DNA of 64,000 bases from Vigna angularis (GCF_016808095.1 NC_068980.1:15565388-15629387); one strand, 5' to 3'; positions 1-12,189 are shown, counted from the first letter of the stretch. Numbers and translations are program-made. The notes: generated by a model not told the origin, from the sequence alone.

Positions 1-472
1 CTCTATGTATGTATATGTATATGCATATGCATATGTCATATCAGTTTCGTGAGGGATTATGACTTTTCCTTTTGAATTTGTCTTCCACCTACTGTTAGCA
101 TTGAGACCAAGAATGCAAGCAGCACTTATGAGTCTAGCTATAATAAGGGATAATCTCAACCAACACAGTCATTAACGACTCATACAATTTTTATTTATAT
201 ATTGGTTAAATGAGTAATTATATATTTAAGTGTTTGAACAAAGCTTTATAGAAAAGTTTGTCTTAACTCATACTTAATTAGTATTTCATTGTTAATTTTG
301 AAAGTTTTGAAGTTATCATGAAAAAAAGTATGACTAATAAAACTTTTATGTGTGGATTATATTAGTGTATAATAACTCTCCAATTCTATTAAATGATTTT
401 ATTTGTGATTAAGAATTAAATTACTTTTTGATTTTATGGATAATTTTATAAATAATTTGATTGTATGAACAG
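1..472 (+). other. Intron 1 (3' part) of NCL copy 1
   Basis: AT-rich non-coding DNA ending in an acceptor AACAG at 468-472. The following exon starts with TT to complete a Val codon, as in the second NCL copy. No exon 1 is visible, so it lies upstream of the window. Confidence 0.7.
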
Positions 473-3400
473 TTTCAGGACTTGTGAGCAATAGGGAGAT
501 AGCAGAAGAATATGGCATGACTGGGATTGGGATATTGGCTGGATCATCTATTTTGCTTCTAACCGTAGTTTGGGGAAGCTGTGTCATTGTTGGAAGACAA
601 CAATTTCAGCATCATTCTTCTGCTTCTAACTCTCACCACAACACTGTTAAAGCCTTCATCACTGGTTTCTTCCAACTCATTTTTCTTTTATATTCTAATT
701 TTCCAACTAATAAACTGGATATATATTATGTTACATTAATTTAAGGTTGATATTTTTAATTTTTCACTCCATTCTAACTCATTATATATTAATTTGTTTT
801 TTCAAATCAAAAATAAAATAAAAAATAGTTTAAAAAAATAATTTTATTTTCATCAAGAATTTTAAAGTGAATTTGGTCTAAGAAATTAAGACGTCTGATG
901 GCAATAACTTCTGTGGGTCTTTCTACATTAAATTCCCTTAAAAGTAAGACAAAAAAAAAAATCATGAAATAAGTGGTTGAGAAAATTACCTCTGCACAAT
1001 ATAGACTCTTTTCTTTTCGTGTGTGTGAGAGCAAAACCACCAAACCAAACAATAAGGAAATAAAAATAGAATAATCTATAATCAATTACAGTCATTTAAA
1101 TTTCGTTCAACTCTTACCTATATAAAATTGTTTTTATAAATAATAATACAATAATTAGTTATAGCACATTACATTTTTAACAAAAAATAATCTTTATGTT
1201 ACCTAACTCTCATTTCATTTTCTCTTTCACACATTTCTCCATTTCATTTTCTTTGTTCTTTTCAAACAAATACTAGAAAAGAGATAGATAAAAAAATTAT
1301 TCATATTTTTAATTTTAAAATAATTCCTAAAAGAAAATATTTTTTACATGCTTAATATGGAATCAAATATACTAGTATAATACAGTCTTAGTAACATTAT
1401 GTAAAATATTTATTTTATTTAACTATTATATTTTAGTCTTATATATATAATTTTCATGTCAATTTTATTAAAATTAAACAATTAGTATACAATTATAAAG
1501 TGATTTATATTTTATAATACAAATATACTTTTTCATTTATATAAACGAGATATTTAATAACTTGATTAACATAAAACTAATATTAATATATATATATATA
1601 TATATATTCTATGTATAAAATTTCATATATATAATATATGCAAAAAAAACTTTTAATCTAATAGTTTCTTTCGAAGAAAATAAAGCAATACAAACAGGAT
1701 TGTTCAAATTTATTCTTATATCATTTAGGATTTGAGATTGAAAATTTAAATAAATTTTTCTTTTTCAATTCTTATTTTAAGAATTGAAGGAGAGACAATA
1801 TTTCAGATAAAATAATTTATATTAAAGATATTATTTCAATGAACTTGAGGATGGAATATTGATGTTGTATGTGGAAAACAAAATTACTTCAAGTGTAGTA
1901 TTTAATAAAATTATACAGTTGTAATTATGAACATCGACATTGTTTAAGTACTCTTCATATTAACCCTGCCTATTTAAGATCAATTGAAAATCCTATTAAT
2001 AATTAATGAGCTTTAATACTCACATGTATGGTCAATAGTAGCATTTGATGTCTAAAAGGTAGAATTTTCTTGATAACATTAACGGTAATGGTAAAGTTAT
2101 ACATATTTATATTCATTTAACACCACACATTAAGAGTAAAACAATTAAAAAAAAAGAATTTTTGTACTTTTAGAGAAAAAAAAAAGAATTAAAAATAAAT
2201 AAGAATAATGTTAAAATGAATGTAAAAATATGTTAAATATCATTTGTGAATATTCAAATAACCCGGTATTCATGATACAATTGTTAATTTTGTGCCTGAA
2301 AAACGTTATCTTTGGTGGATGTGAAGGTTACGGCATTACTACGGATTTGGAAACCAGTTACACTGCAAGAATCATGTTTTTCTCAGTGATGCCATTTGCA
2401 ATCATGCAAATCCCAAATTTATTCAATTTCTCTTCTGAGCTAAGAAACGCCACCTTACTAATTGCTCTCATCATTACCTCCATTTTTCTCTTCCTCTACT
2501 TCGTTTACCAGGTTTCTCATTTTTCATTTTCCTTTTTGTATCGTAAATGTTCATCAATTATGTTCAAGTCAGTGTGGCATAAACATCATATGTTGTGACA
2601 TCTCTGATATCAAACCTATGACAATTGAATTATATCCTAAACACAAATTATGTCATGTGTTATATCCTATTATGTCATCTTGTTCCTGAGTAATTAATTA
2701 ATTGCGTTAGTGGCTATTTAACCTGCAGATTTTTGAGCCATGGGTACAGAAAAGAAGACTGGAATATGTGAAACACGATCATTTAATATTGAGAATATTA
2801 CAAGATGTTCAGAAGAACACCCTGCAAAGGATCTTCACAAGGAATGGGACTCCAAACGTGAGTGCCATAAGGTGAGATTTCGAAGAACTGCTACTCTGAA
2901 AGTTTTACCTGTGACAAGCTATTTATAGGCACAACACTCTCCAGGAGATTATATAGGGAAATAGATCAAGATGGGAGCAGTGGTATATCAGCTTCTGAAG
3001 TCAGAGATCTTCTGCTCAAAAACAAAGTTACTGAAACCAGTTTTGATGAGGAGAAAGAAGTACAACAGGTGTTACAGATTTTTGACCTGGATGGTGACAA
3101 AAGAATAAGCAAAGAGGAATTTATTAGTGGCTTCACAAAATGGCTTCGTCAAACGCAGCACGCTTTAGAGAGACAGTATTTTTCAAGGAAATCATTGAAA
3201 AACATATATCAGGTACATAGAAATACACTGTCTTGAAGAAAAGTAATAGCAATGTGTTTCAAAACACATTTTAGCAGGAACTTCACTATGCCGAGTGTTG
3301 AAAACTGACAGGTTTTTGGTCCATGGATTGAAAACAAAAGAAAAGAACGCGAAGGAAAGAAACAGCTTATATGTGAAATCTTGAAGCATGTTCAGAGTGA

Positions 3401-4679
3401 TGTGGTTGGTAGCCTTCTCACAGTAGATGGAAAACCAGATGAACAAGCTATCAGAGGGTCAGTATCATTTATTTGAACTTCTTGGCACAAGCACAGTACA
3501 TTTTATGAGATGTCAAATCCATTTCAAAACCAGTTTCTTACTAGTTCAGAATGTAAACACAACATCACCTATTATTAGCATCTGATATTATTGTAAAGTT
3601 CTAACTCAACATGAAAAATCCTAATATGATTCCAGTTACTGTACACTTTACCAGTCTAACTAAGAGCACAACAAGTTCATAGCATTGCCTCTGTGATAAC
3701 CAGGTTGTTTGTGAAAATTGATCGTAATAGAGACAACTTCATTTCCCAATCTGAGTTAAGAGAACTAATCATGAACATCAAGTTTGTCAAAGCATCAATG
3801 GAAGTGGAAGAAGCAGTAGCTCTTGTCATTGAAGAACTTGACATTGATAACGACCGCATAATCAATGAGGAGGAATTTGTTTCTGGGTTTCAGAAATGGC
3901 TTAGCTCAACTTCAGCTCCTGCTCCAGTGTCACATTCTGAGTCTCAAGAAGATATGTATCAGGTAATTATATTCTCTATTCCCTTTGTCCAAAGTGAGAA
4001 AATGTGACTTAAGACTCTTTGATTTTGTGCATACAAGAGCTGGGAAGAGGTTGACATGGTGGTAGAAGAGAGGCAAAGTGAAGCAGTAGTTGATAAAACA
4101 ACATGGGCATGGTTTAAGGCCATTTCATATGTGGTGCTAGGAATTGCTATGCTGTCCATTTTGGCAGAGCCTCTAACAGAAAGTGTGCACAACTTCTCTA
4201 ACAGTGTAGGACTTCATCCATTCTTCATGTCATTTATTCTAGTCCCCTTGGCCACAAATGCTAGAGAAGCAACTTCAGCAATCAAAGAAGCAAGCCATAA
4301 GAAGCCAAGAACCACTTCTCTTGCCATTTCTGAGGTTAGCATACTTAACCAATTTCTTTCCTCAAACTCAATCAATAAATATGCATATAAACCACTTTCT
4401 GAGGACTTGAAGATATTTTGATGATTTCAGATTTATGGAGGGGTGTTGATGAACAACATTCTTGGCTTCTTTGCAATCTCAGTTCTGATCTGTGTGGGAC
4501 AAGTCACATGGCAATATTCTGCTGAATTGCTGGTTGTTGCTATTGTTTGTTCTATAGCAGGCTTAACTGCAAGTTTTCTCTCCACTTTTCCTCTATGGTC
4601 ATCATTTTTTGCAATCCTCTTGTACCCATTGTCCTTGGTTATGGTTTTTGTACTTGACCAGGTTCTTCATTATAAGTAG
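473..4679 (+). CDS. NCL: NCL-type Na+/Ca2+ exchanger with EF-hands, copy 1 (5' end missing)
   Basis: Membrane cation/Ca2+ exchanger of the plant NCL family, which uses Na+ or H+ gradients to move Ca2+; the membrane it acts in cannot be read here. Exons by GT-AG sites and alignment to the second copy: 473-664, 2327-2511, 2729-2871, 2948-3212, 3312-3457, 3704-3962, 4038-4334, 4431-4679. Phases are consistent throughout and give 577 residues plus stop; exon 1 (signal peptide, first half of alpha-1) lies before the window. Seen: alpha-1 part GILAGSSILLLTVVWGSC, then two consecutive modules of an (I/V)FxPW linker plus an EF-hand pair (loops start DQDGSSGI, DLDGDKRI, DRNRDNFI, DIDNDRII), then alpha-2 FFMSFILVPLATNAREA and the last membrane helices. 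The second copy has only one EF-hand module, so exons 3312-3457 and 3704-3962 look like a duplication of 2729-2871 and 2948-3212. In alpha-2, NSSE of the other copy is NARE here. Exon calls strong; functional difference inferred. Confidence 0.88.
665..2326 (+). other. Intron 2 of NCL copy 1, AT-rich
   Basis: A 1.66-kb intron between donor GTTTCT (665) and acceptor GTGAAG (ends 2326). It contains a short TA microsatellite near 1570-1606 and no coding signal. It is about twice as long as the matching intron of copy 2 (32864-33671). Confidence 0.65.
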
Positions 4680-5380
4680 CAACCTTTGAAGTCTTGTTCC
4701 AATTGAAAGAGTTCAATTTTTTAAGTTATATGACATCGTAAAATGTGTTTAGTTAGGTTTGTAAAATTGATTTTGTATAAAATTTTAAAAGATAATTATT
4801 ATTATTACTCTCCATAGTTCATGTCGATTAAAAACCGAGATATAAGAAAGTTTAAATACATTTTTTCTCATTTAATACGGCTTTTAAGCACTGTGACGGA
4901 ACTTGACTGCTAATACCTTGAAATGTGATCATTGATTGTAATTATGTAGCTCGAAATCATGATATGGGTGTTTTGTCTTTCTACACATATTATTATGAAT
5001 CAGATACTGATTTCATTTGTGGCACTATAATTATTATTACTACTTGAAATTTTGACCTAGTGCAGTTTGGATTTTTACACAAATAGCATAATAGTTCAGA
5101 ATCTAGTTTTCCAAATTGAATTCTACATCTGATTGAGTGATATTTTATTAAAATATCGGGACTGAAATTCTAACTAAAGTTTTTCATTTTATTTTATGTT
5201 AAAATAGAAGGAAGAAATTCTTTTAATTTTAAGTTTTTAAAAAATATTTCTGAAAAAACTTTTCTAAAAATAATTTGTGGAGAAAGATTTATTTAGAAAA
5301 ATGAGTATATAAAATATAATAATTTAGAAAATTAATTAATTTAAAGAATATTTATTTACAAAAACATATATTTTAAACAA
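4680..5380. other. 3' flank of NCL copy 1, no gene seen
   Basis: AT-rich sequence holding the 3' UTR of NCL copy 1 and intergenic DNA. No clear AATAAA signal close to the stop codon and no coding frame. Confidence 0.5.
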
Positions 5381-5703
5381 GGGTTAAACGAAATTAGAGT
5401 TAGTTTATCTTCAAAATTTTGGTCCAATTAGTCCTTAAAGTTTGGAAATGTGTGAATTTAGTTTTTTTAATTATTTTTTTTTGTTTATTTATCGTTTTTC
5501 ACATGTTTCATAATAACATTTGAGTTATTTATACCATTTGTCACTGCTTCAATATTAATTAAGAAATATGATTGAAACATCAAATAAACTTTATACAAAA
5601 TTTAGTTAAACGGATTAAATATGAGAGACTAAATTGGTTCAAAGTTTCGTAAAGGAAATAATTCCAATTTTCACAGAAAGTTAAAGAAAAAAAATATTTA
5701 ACC
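5381..5703. mobile_element. MULE-like MITE (probable)
   Basis: The left end GGGTTAAACG.. and right end ..ATATTTAACC are in inverted orientation, and internal blocks also pair (ATTTTGGTCCAATTAGTCC on the left, GGACTAAATTGG-like GAGACTAAATTGG on the right). Flanks TTTTAAACAA (5371-5380) and TTTTAAATAA (5704-5713) agree at 9 of 10 bases, the target duplication length expected for Mutator-like elements. No coding capacity. The flanks are low-complexity, so the boundaries are tentative. Confidence 0.45.
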
Positions 5704-7280
5704 TTTTAAATAATAACAGTTTAAAACATCTGTAAATAAGAAAAAATTATTAATAAAGAAAAGAAATTTAAAAAAATTAGTAAAAAAATATTTTATATAA
5801 TTTAAATTTATTTATTTAGAATAAATAAATATAATAATTAAAATATTGATAAATGAATTTTTCCTATAATTATTATGCAAAGAAAAATAATAATTTATAG
5901 AACTAATTTTTTAAGTGACGTTATTCCATATTTTTTTATCTTCTATTTGCTATTATTATAATTATTTTATTAATTATGTAAATTATTAAAAATAAATTTT
6001 AAAATTATATAAAATATAAAATTGAAAATTGGTTTAAAATTTGTTTTAACATGGGATTTAAAAGTAAGTAAATTAAAAGTATATAAAAATAAATTGGCTA
6101 AATATTTTTGAGAATTTAGTTAAGAATAATTGAAATTTTACTTAATAAAGAAAGTATACTAAATTGAATAACATGAATATATTTGAAATAAAATAATACG
6201 CACCTAGTCAAACATAGATATTATTATATTGTAGTGGTTGATATTGTAAAAGTCGAAAAATTAGTATCATTGCATAAGTTAGTTATTAGAATACGTTTAA
6301 GATAAGGTTTATTTTAGTACCATGTGGTTAACTAGTTAGAGTTTATGGAGGTGAGGTAAAAGTCTTATGTATAAGTACGATGTGATAAGTATATGTAAAT
6401 GGTTTGCATTAAAAATATATAAATATGATATATGCAAGAATAAGTTAAAAGGATATTAAATGGTTATATAATTGGTGAAAATGAGTTGGTGGATGTTGTT
6501 AAGGCGCATAGACCTAGCCTTGAAAAGTGTTAAAGTTAAAATAGTGTTTTACATTTTTTTATTTTCCTTCTTTTTGTTTTAATTTTTTTTAACATTTCTT
6601 TTGGGCTGAGAACCCGCGAGAGAGGAAGGAGAATTTATTTTTTCTCTTTCTTTTCTTCTCTTCAAACTCTAATGAAAACCTTCATTGTTCTTTTCCTTTT
6701 TCTATTCTCTTCTTCGAAAACATAAGCCCTAGGGCCAGGTAAGAGTGTTGCGGCATAAGGTAGAGCAAGAGCATTCAATGTTTGAAAGTAATGGTGGAAG
6801 AGGGAGTGAATAATGGTTATGGAAAGTTACGGTGACGCGAGGTGAGTAAGGACACCATACACCATAAAATACACAGGAAAACATTAAGGGAAATATTAAT
6901 AAATAAGAGATATGTTCAGATTTTTCCAAACAGCCTTATGAAAACGTTTCGATAAGAAAAGCAATATAACACATATTTTATGTTGATTTACTCAACCTGA
7001 GTACATCCAGTTCTCCTTTAAGAATTTTTTAGGAATTTAACAAATATTTTACAAAGATTACATGATTTTTACCTCTTCAGGTTTACAACAAGTATTCTTA
7101 TCACTCCTGATTCACCTAATTAACACAACTAACTCGAGTTTAATTAATCACTCCTAGTTCACAAGTATTCTAATTACTAGTGATCTCAAACCTAGACAAT
7201 ACATTTAGACAAGTGTTTCAATTTTGTTCATAATTTACAACACAAACATTGTTATGAAAAAAGGTATAGATAATCAGTAA
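5704..7280. other. Intergenic AT-rich DNA
   Basis: No supported gene. Around 6600-6730 there is a pyrimidine-rich, LTR-leader-like stretch with a short open frame beginning ATGAAAACC that stops after about 18 codons; it is not called as a gene. Confidence 0.4.
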
Positions 7281-7535
7281 GATACCAAAATTGTCTAGTA
7301 GAAACCAGGAGTGAGTGAAACTCAAACTAGGCAGCATATCAAGTAGATACCAGGATTATCTAATGGAAACCATTGGTGGATGAAACTCAAACTAGGCAGC
7401 GTACTAGGTAGATACCAGGATTGTCTAATGGAAACCAAGAGTGGGGATGAAAATCAACTAGTCAGAGTAACAAGTGTTACTAGAATTGACTAGGTGTAAC
7501 CAGGAGTGGTGCTAACATTCAGTTGTGATCTTGTT
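7281..7535. repeat. 65-bp tandem repeat, about 3.5-4 copies
   Basis: Units begin GATACCA(G)GATT at 7281, 7346 and 7411, with a weaker fourth unit from about 7475 (GTTACTAGAATTG). Each carries GTCTAATGGAAACC and GAAACTCAAACTAGGCAGC or variants. The period is 65 bp. No coding frame runs through it. The sequence just downstream (GAATTGGACGTAG.. at about 7574) resembles retrotransposon leader sequence, so the array may sit in an old LTR element. Confidence 0.75.
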
Positions 7536-8664
7536 GAGATTATAGTGGAACCCTATAAGAGGTCTTAGAGGAGAATTGGACGTAGTTTAGTTGAATGAAC
7601 CAATATAAAACATTTGTGTATTTATTGCCTTATCTTTACAAAATATATTATTTACAAACACTAGAGTTGCTTGCAAGGTTAACATTGATAAAAGCTCTTG
7701 TCATTAGAAACCATTTTCTTTGAGAATTGTCTTTCCCAAAACACTGTAGTAGCTTTGCTAAAACGCTTGAAAGGCACTTTGTTTCTGAACATGTAATTTA
7801 AACAGTGCTTTACAAATCAAGCGTTTAACAATCTGTGTAAATCGTATAACCATCACCAAGGTTTTTAAACGTCTTTTTGACAAAAAGTTTTTCCAAAACA
7901 CTATTTAACCTCCCCGCTCTCCCTTCTTTTAGTGTTTTCTAGTTATTTCATTATGATGACAGAACACTTCTCATAGAAAATCCATTTTACATGTCATAAA
8001 AAGTCCTTTTTGCACCACATAACTAAGATCTTATGACGATAAGTTATTACAAAGATAAAGTCTTCAAAACATTGTTTTTGACCTTCAACTTCTCATTAGT
8101 GAATTTTAGTGAAGCTACTAACTAAAGATGATAATGAGTCAAGTCGAACACAGATAGTACTTATCCACTATTTAACCCGCAACAAAAAAATTCAATTTGT
8201 TACATATTTCGTTACTTGTCAAATATTTGTTTAAAAAATATCCCCATGTTTTAAAAAACCTATGGATATCAATGACTACCCGCGGATATTTAAAAAAAAA
8301 TTATAAATTTTTAAAATAAAAATATAATATAAATTAAATTTTAATCTTAATTAAATTTATCCTAATAAAATATAAATTAAATTTTAAATTAAATATTAAG
8401 TAAATTTTAATTTTAAGTTTTTTCGAACAACATATACTCATAGGTATAGATAGTATAATACTCGCATCCGATTCATTTATAAATATATATTAAAACATCC
8501 GCTACCAAGTAATAAATACCCTTGGGTACCAATTATCTATTATAGATTTTATCCACAAATATCCGTAAGCACTAATATTTTTATCATTCCTAATGTTAAC
8601 TAACAATTTATTTAACAATTACATTACTAAATATATTTATATCTCTATAAACATGCAATAAATA

Positions 8665-8700
<36 letters not shown>

Positions 8701-8744
8701 CAATAAAGAGTATGATAATATAAAAAGTAATTGATCATAAGTAT
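7536..8744. other. Intergenic, possible LTR-retroelement debris, TA microsatellite
   Basis: No gene supported. At 7570-7640 there is LTR/leader-like sequence (GGAGAATTGGACGTAG, AACCAATATAAAACA). From 8130 to 8590 repeats of the TACCCGCGGATATTT kind resemble a decayed dispersed repeat. A TA microsatellite runs about 8665-8697. Confidence 0.35.
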
Positions 8745-8753
8745 TTATCTTTT
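8745..8753. repeat. 9-bp target-site duplication of the MULE
   Basis: TTATCTTTT is repeated exactly at 9991-9999 just outside the other inverted-repeat end. Confidence 0.9.
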
Positions 8754-9990
8754 GGTTTAATAGCCAATTTTGTCCCTAGTTTCATTGACAAATCTCAATT
8801 TAGTCCCTCGTTTTAAAAGTGTTTGAAATAGGTCCTCACTTTCAAAATTTTGATTGAAATTAGTCCCTCCCGTTAAATATAACGAAACAGCGTTAATGAA
8901 GTGATGATCTGGCACAATGCAGTGGTGACGTGTTGTTTTTGAAAATTTGGACTCTCTTTTTTTATTAAGAATCCATTTATGTTTATGCAATTTAAATTAT
9001 TCAGAAAACCTTAAATTAAGAACCCAAATTAAAATCAGAAAAGGAAAATTTCCAATTTGAAACCCTAAGCTTATGAACCCTAAAATTGGGAATGATTCTT
9101 GGCCTTCTGGTGCGTCACACCTCTGTTTTGCGAAACTCACTTCATCTCCTACGGTGTTCTTCACCACGCTTATGGCCTTTGCATTCTGATTTCTGGTTTG
9201 ATGGTTTTCTTCTTCTCCATTCATGTTTTTTCTCCTTCTTCGATTGACAACGTCTTTCGTTGCCAACGCAGAAACAACTTCACTCGTGAATGACAGCGGC
9301 TCAGATGCGTCTGCGAGATCTGGTGCTTCGCACCTGTTGGGTTGCTCGAGACAACAGGAGTCACGTTGCGTCACGATGGCGCTACGTCACGGTGGTCCTC
9401 GCTCTCGCGATGGCAGAGGCACAATCAGTGGTGGCGTGTTCGCTGGTTTCATCTCGGGTCGTTAAACACTTCCTCAAGCAACTCCGAAAGAGGGAACACC
9501 TCTTCGCCAACCACGAACCACCACACTACTTCCAACAGAAAACACTCAAATCGAAACCCAAAACAAAAACAACGGAAACGAAAAGAAGATAAAAAGAAGA
9601 GCAATTGTACTATGTTCGCAGTGGAGGTGAACAACTCTATGCAATGTAGGTGAAGAACTATGCCCTAATCTCGCAGAAATGAAAATGTCCTAAAATCATT
9701 TTTTCCCATTTCAAATACTCAATCTTTAATATCCAACTCAACTCTAACTTCGTAACACGTCACCACGCTTACAATTTAAAAACAACACGTCACTACTGCA
9801 TCTAAAAACGAAACGTTACCACTGCATCGTGCCAGATCATCAATCCATTAACGTCGTTTGGTTATATTTAACGGAAGGAACTAATTTGAATCAAAATTTT
9901 GAAAGTAAGGACCTATTTCAAACACTTTTAAAATGAGAGACTAAATTGAGATTTATCAAAGAAACTGGGGACAAAATTGGCTATTAAACC
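8754..9990. mobile_element. Complete non-autonomous Mutator-like element (MULE)
   Basis: A 1237-bp element with long terminal inverted repeats of about 190-200 bp: left from 8754 (GGTTTAATAGCCAATTTTGT), right ending at 9990 as the reverse complement (ACAAAATTGGCTATTAAACC). It is flanked by a perfect 9-bp target duplication TTATCTTTT at 8745-8753 and 9991-9999, diagnostic of Mutator-type insertion. No transposase is present. The interior (about 9000-9660) is clearly more GC-rich than the surroundings, with short open frames on both strands, such as one of 125 codons on the minus strand (8997-9374). These match no family I recognise, and the interior could be captured host DNA. Confidence 0.9.
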
Positions 9991-9999
9991 TTATCTTTT

Positions 10000-10122
10000 T
10001 TATAAAATTAAGAAAAAATAAATAATATTATTTTAATATTATTATTTTTTGTTAAAATAATGGAGTATAGAAAGAACAATTAATAATACAAATATTAATA
10101 AAAATATTAATGATAGTAATAG

Positions 10123-10169
<47 letters not shown>

Positions 10170-10884
10170 GTTTTATGTAATAACGTATAATAAAAAAAAG
10201 TATGCATGTTAGTAAATAGTGAAAAAAAAATTAATGTTGTTCGGTATTTCATTCATAGGAAATTTATGCGTTTTGCTCTGTCTCCATTTTCGCCGTCTTA
10301 GCCTCAAAAGTACTAAAGTCTCATAAAAATACGGTGCATCGTAATGAAGTTCTACTAAAAATAGCAGTGCAACAGTGAGTGCATATCATTCCAATAGAAG
10401 ATTTTCCTTTGTTGCCTCCGTAAGTAAACAAACAACCACCAGGAGTTTTTTCCTCGCCTGCATTGAATATTTAATCAATCAGACGGACCACATTGCAAAA
10501 ATGCAAAACATTGATGTCTCCAAGGGACCACAATGCCTTTCGATGTTTCTCTTATATGTATAAGAAGATTAACAGAACTTACTTTTGAGCGAAACCTAAA
10601 TACATTAAGAGAATTATATTAGGACAATGATAATTATAATATTTTAATATTATTTATATGTTATTTTATGATTAATTTATGTTAATTTTTATGATGATTA
10701 TTATTAATCACGAAATAATTTTAAACCAATTATATAATGATACATAAATGTTAAAATATTATAAAAAAATGTTGTTAAAATATCGTTATGTAACGATTAT
10801 AGGATTATATTATAGGATCACGAACATGATCTAATATCATTCTTCAACTAAAGAACCAAATACTGAAATAAGGAAAAGAAAAAC
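10000..10884. other. Intergenic DNA with (TAA)n microsatellite
   Basis: An AT-rich stretch with an ATA/TAA trinucleotide microsatellite at about 10125-10167. No gene is supported; a 62-codon frame at 10375-10563 has no recognisable features. Confidence 0.5.
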
Positions 10885-11482
10885 GTTTACGAGGAGTCTG
10901 TCGTTCACGGGTTGAAGATCCTTGATGTCATTAGTTTCAAGGATACCGACAATGGCATCATCTACCATTGAATTCTACAGTAGAAACGTATTTTGAATAC
11001 ACAACTTTCACATCAGTTTCAATTAAGACATCACATAACATCAAGTATCACATTCTCACTCTTTACCCAGAAAATTAAACACTAAATATCGAGTAAATAT
11101 AAAACTAATTATATATATATTTATTTATTTATTTTGCAAACTTTTCTTTATAAATTAATATGTTTGAAATTAAGTTAAAATTAAAATTCTTTTCTGATTG
11201 TACCATTAATATTTAAAGAAAAATTCACAAACAAAAATTGTCTAAATATATTAATTCTACACTCGTAATAAATAATTAAAAAACTTACTATAGCAATGTC
11301 GCTTCTCTTACCGTTAGAAATTCAGCCCATTAACAACACCGATAAGTAATTCATTATACAAAAATAAGAATTAGAACAAAATATATACATACGTTAGAGA
11401 CAGCAACAGCGGCGGCTTTGACAACTAAACCCCGGAAGGACCTTTGGGAGAGATTCATAATTCTCACACGACCCAAAGGCAT
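10885..11482 (-). pseudogene. Broken chloroplast co-chaperonin CPN20 (cpn10-like) gene
   Basis: Two pieces of a nuclear gene for the 20-kDa chloroplast co-chaperonin, the double-domain cpn10 protein that caps plastid Cpn60. Piece 1 (11482 down to about 11396, minus strand) reads as the transit-peptide end, LSQRSFRGLVVKAAAVAV, followed by a donor-like GTATGT. Piece 2 (about 10975 down to 10890) reads AIVGILETNDIKDLQPVNDR, the junction where the second cpn10 domain begins, again followed by a donor-like GTAAAC. The first cpn10 domain and most of the second are missing, and no joined frame is possible. The intron-like donors suggest a DNA-level copy, not a retro-copy. Identity rests on my memory of the family; truncation is seen directly. 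Confidence 0.62.
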
Positions 11483-11499
11483 TTCTTCTCAGATTTCAT

Positions 11500-12165
11500 A
11501 ACCACATAAAAAAAATTCATAAAAATGATAAAAATCAAACTTAAAAGGGAAATAATAAAAATTAAACCTTCTAAACAACGAACAAAAGAGACCTTAAAGG
11601 AACAAACTCAAGTGGGGATAAAGAATACCTAAAAGCAGATGCTAACAGAATAAGAAGAAGACCCTTTGATGAAGGAGACCTTCACAGACGAAAACAAAGT
11701 TCCGTTAAACAAAAATGTAAAAGGACTTTGGACATATTTAAAAAAATGGTAATTTATTTCATAATTCACACAAACAGATAGTTGACTTTTTTTTCAGATT
11801 TAATAACTCGTTATATGTCCGGATGACTTTTCAATAAAGTTGATGACTTTTCAAAAATTTTTCACAAAATTTTAAAAAAGTGATATAGTTATAATTTATG
11901 ACAATTTTTTTATAAATTTGTTGAGCAAAAATCATCAAAATTCATTATTGTAAGGGTTTTGTAATTGATTACGAGAAATATATAGAGTAGTTGTATAGAA
12001 AGTTGAAGGTGGTTCTCTGTGAAGGTTTTATGTGTATTTTTGGTTGAGTTTTTCAATTTTCTTCCTTGGATGAGTGACTTTCCTCATCATTAGTTGTGAA
12101 ATCCATTAACATTCCATGATGAGAAGATAGGTTGGTGAAATCCATTAACAATCATATGACATTAA
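11500..12165. other. Intergenic DNA, no gene seen
   Basis: AT-rich sequence with short direct repeats such as GTTGACTTTT / GATGACTTTTCA around 11780-11850. Nothing coding is supported. Confidence 0.4.
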
Positions 12166-12189
12166 AATAATATGAGCATCAATGGTCAT

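Noticed and set aside
6660..6725. Possible small secreted peptide starting ATGAAAACC
   Set aside because: Stops after about 18 codons, lies in pyrimidine-rich leader-like sequence, and no downstream exon could be joined with confidence.
9099..9653. Several overlapping plus-strand frames of 60-103 codons
   Set aside because: They overlap in different frames inside the MULE interior with no recognisable domain; kept only as possible captured cargo.
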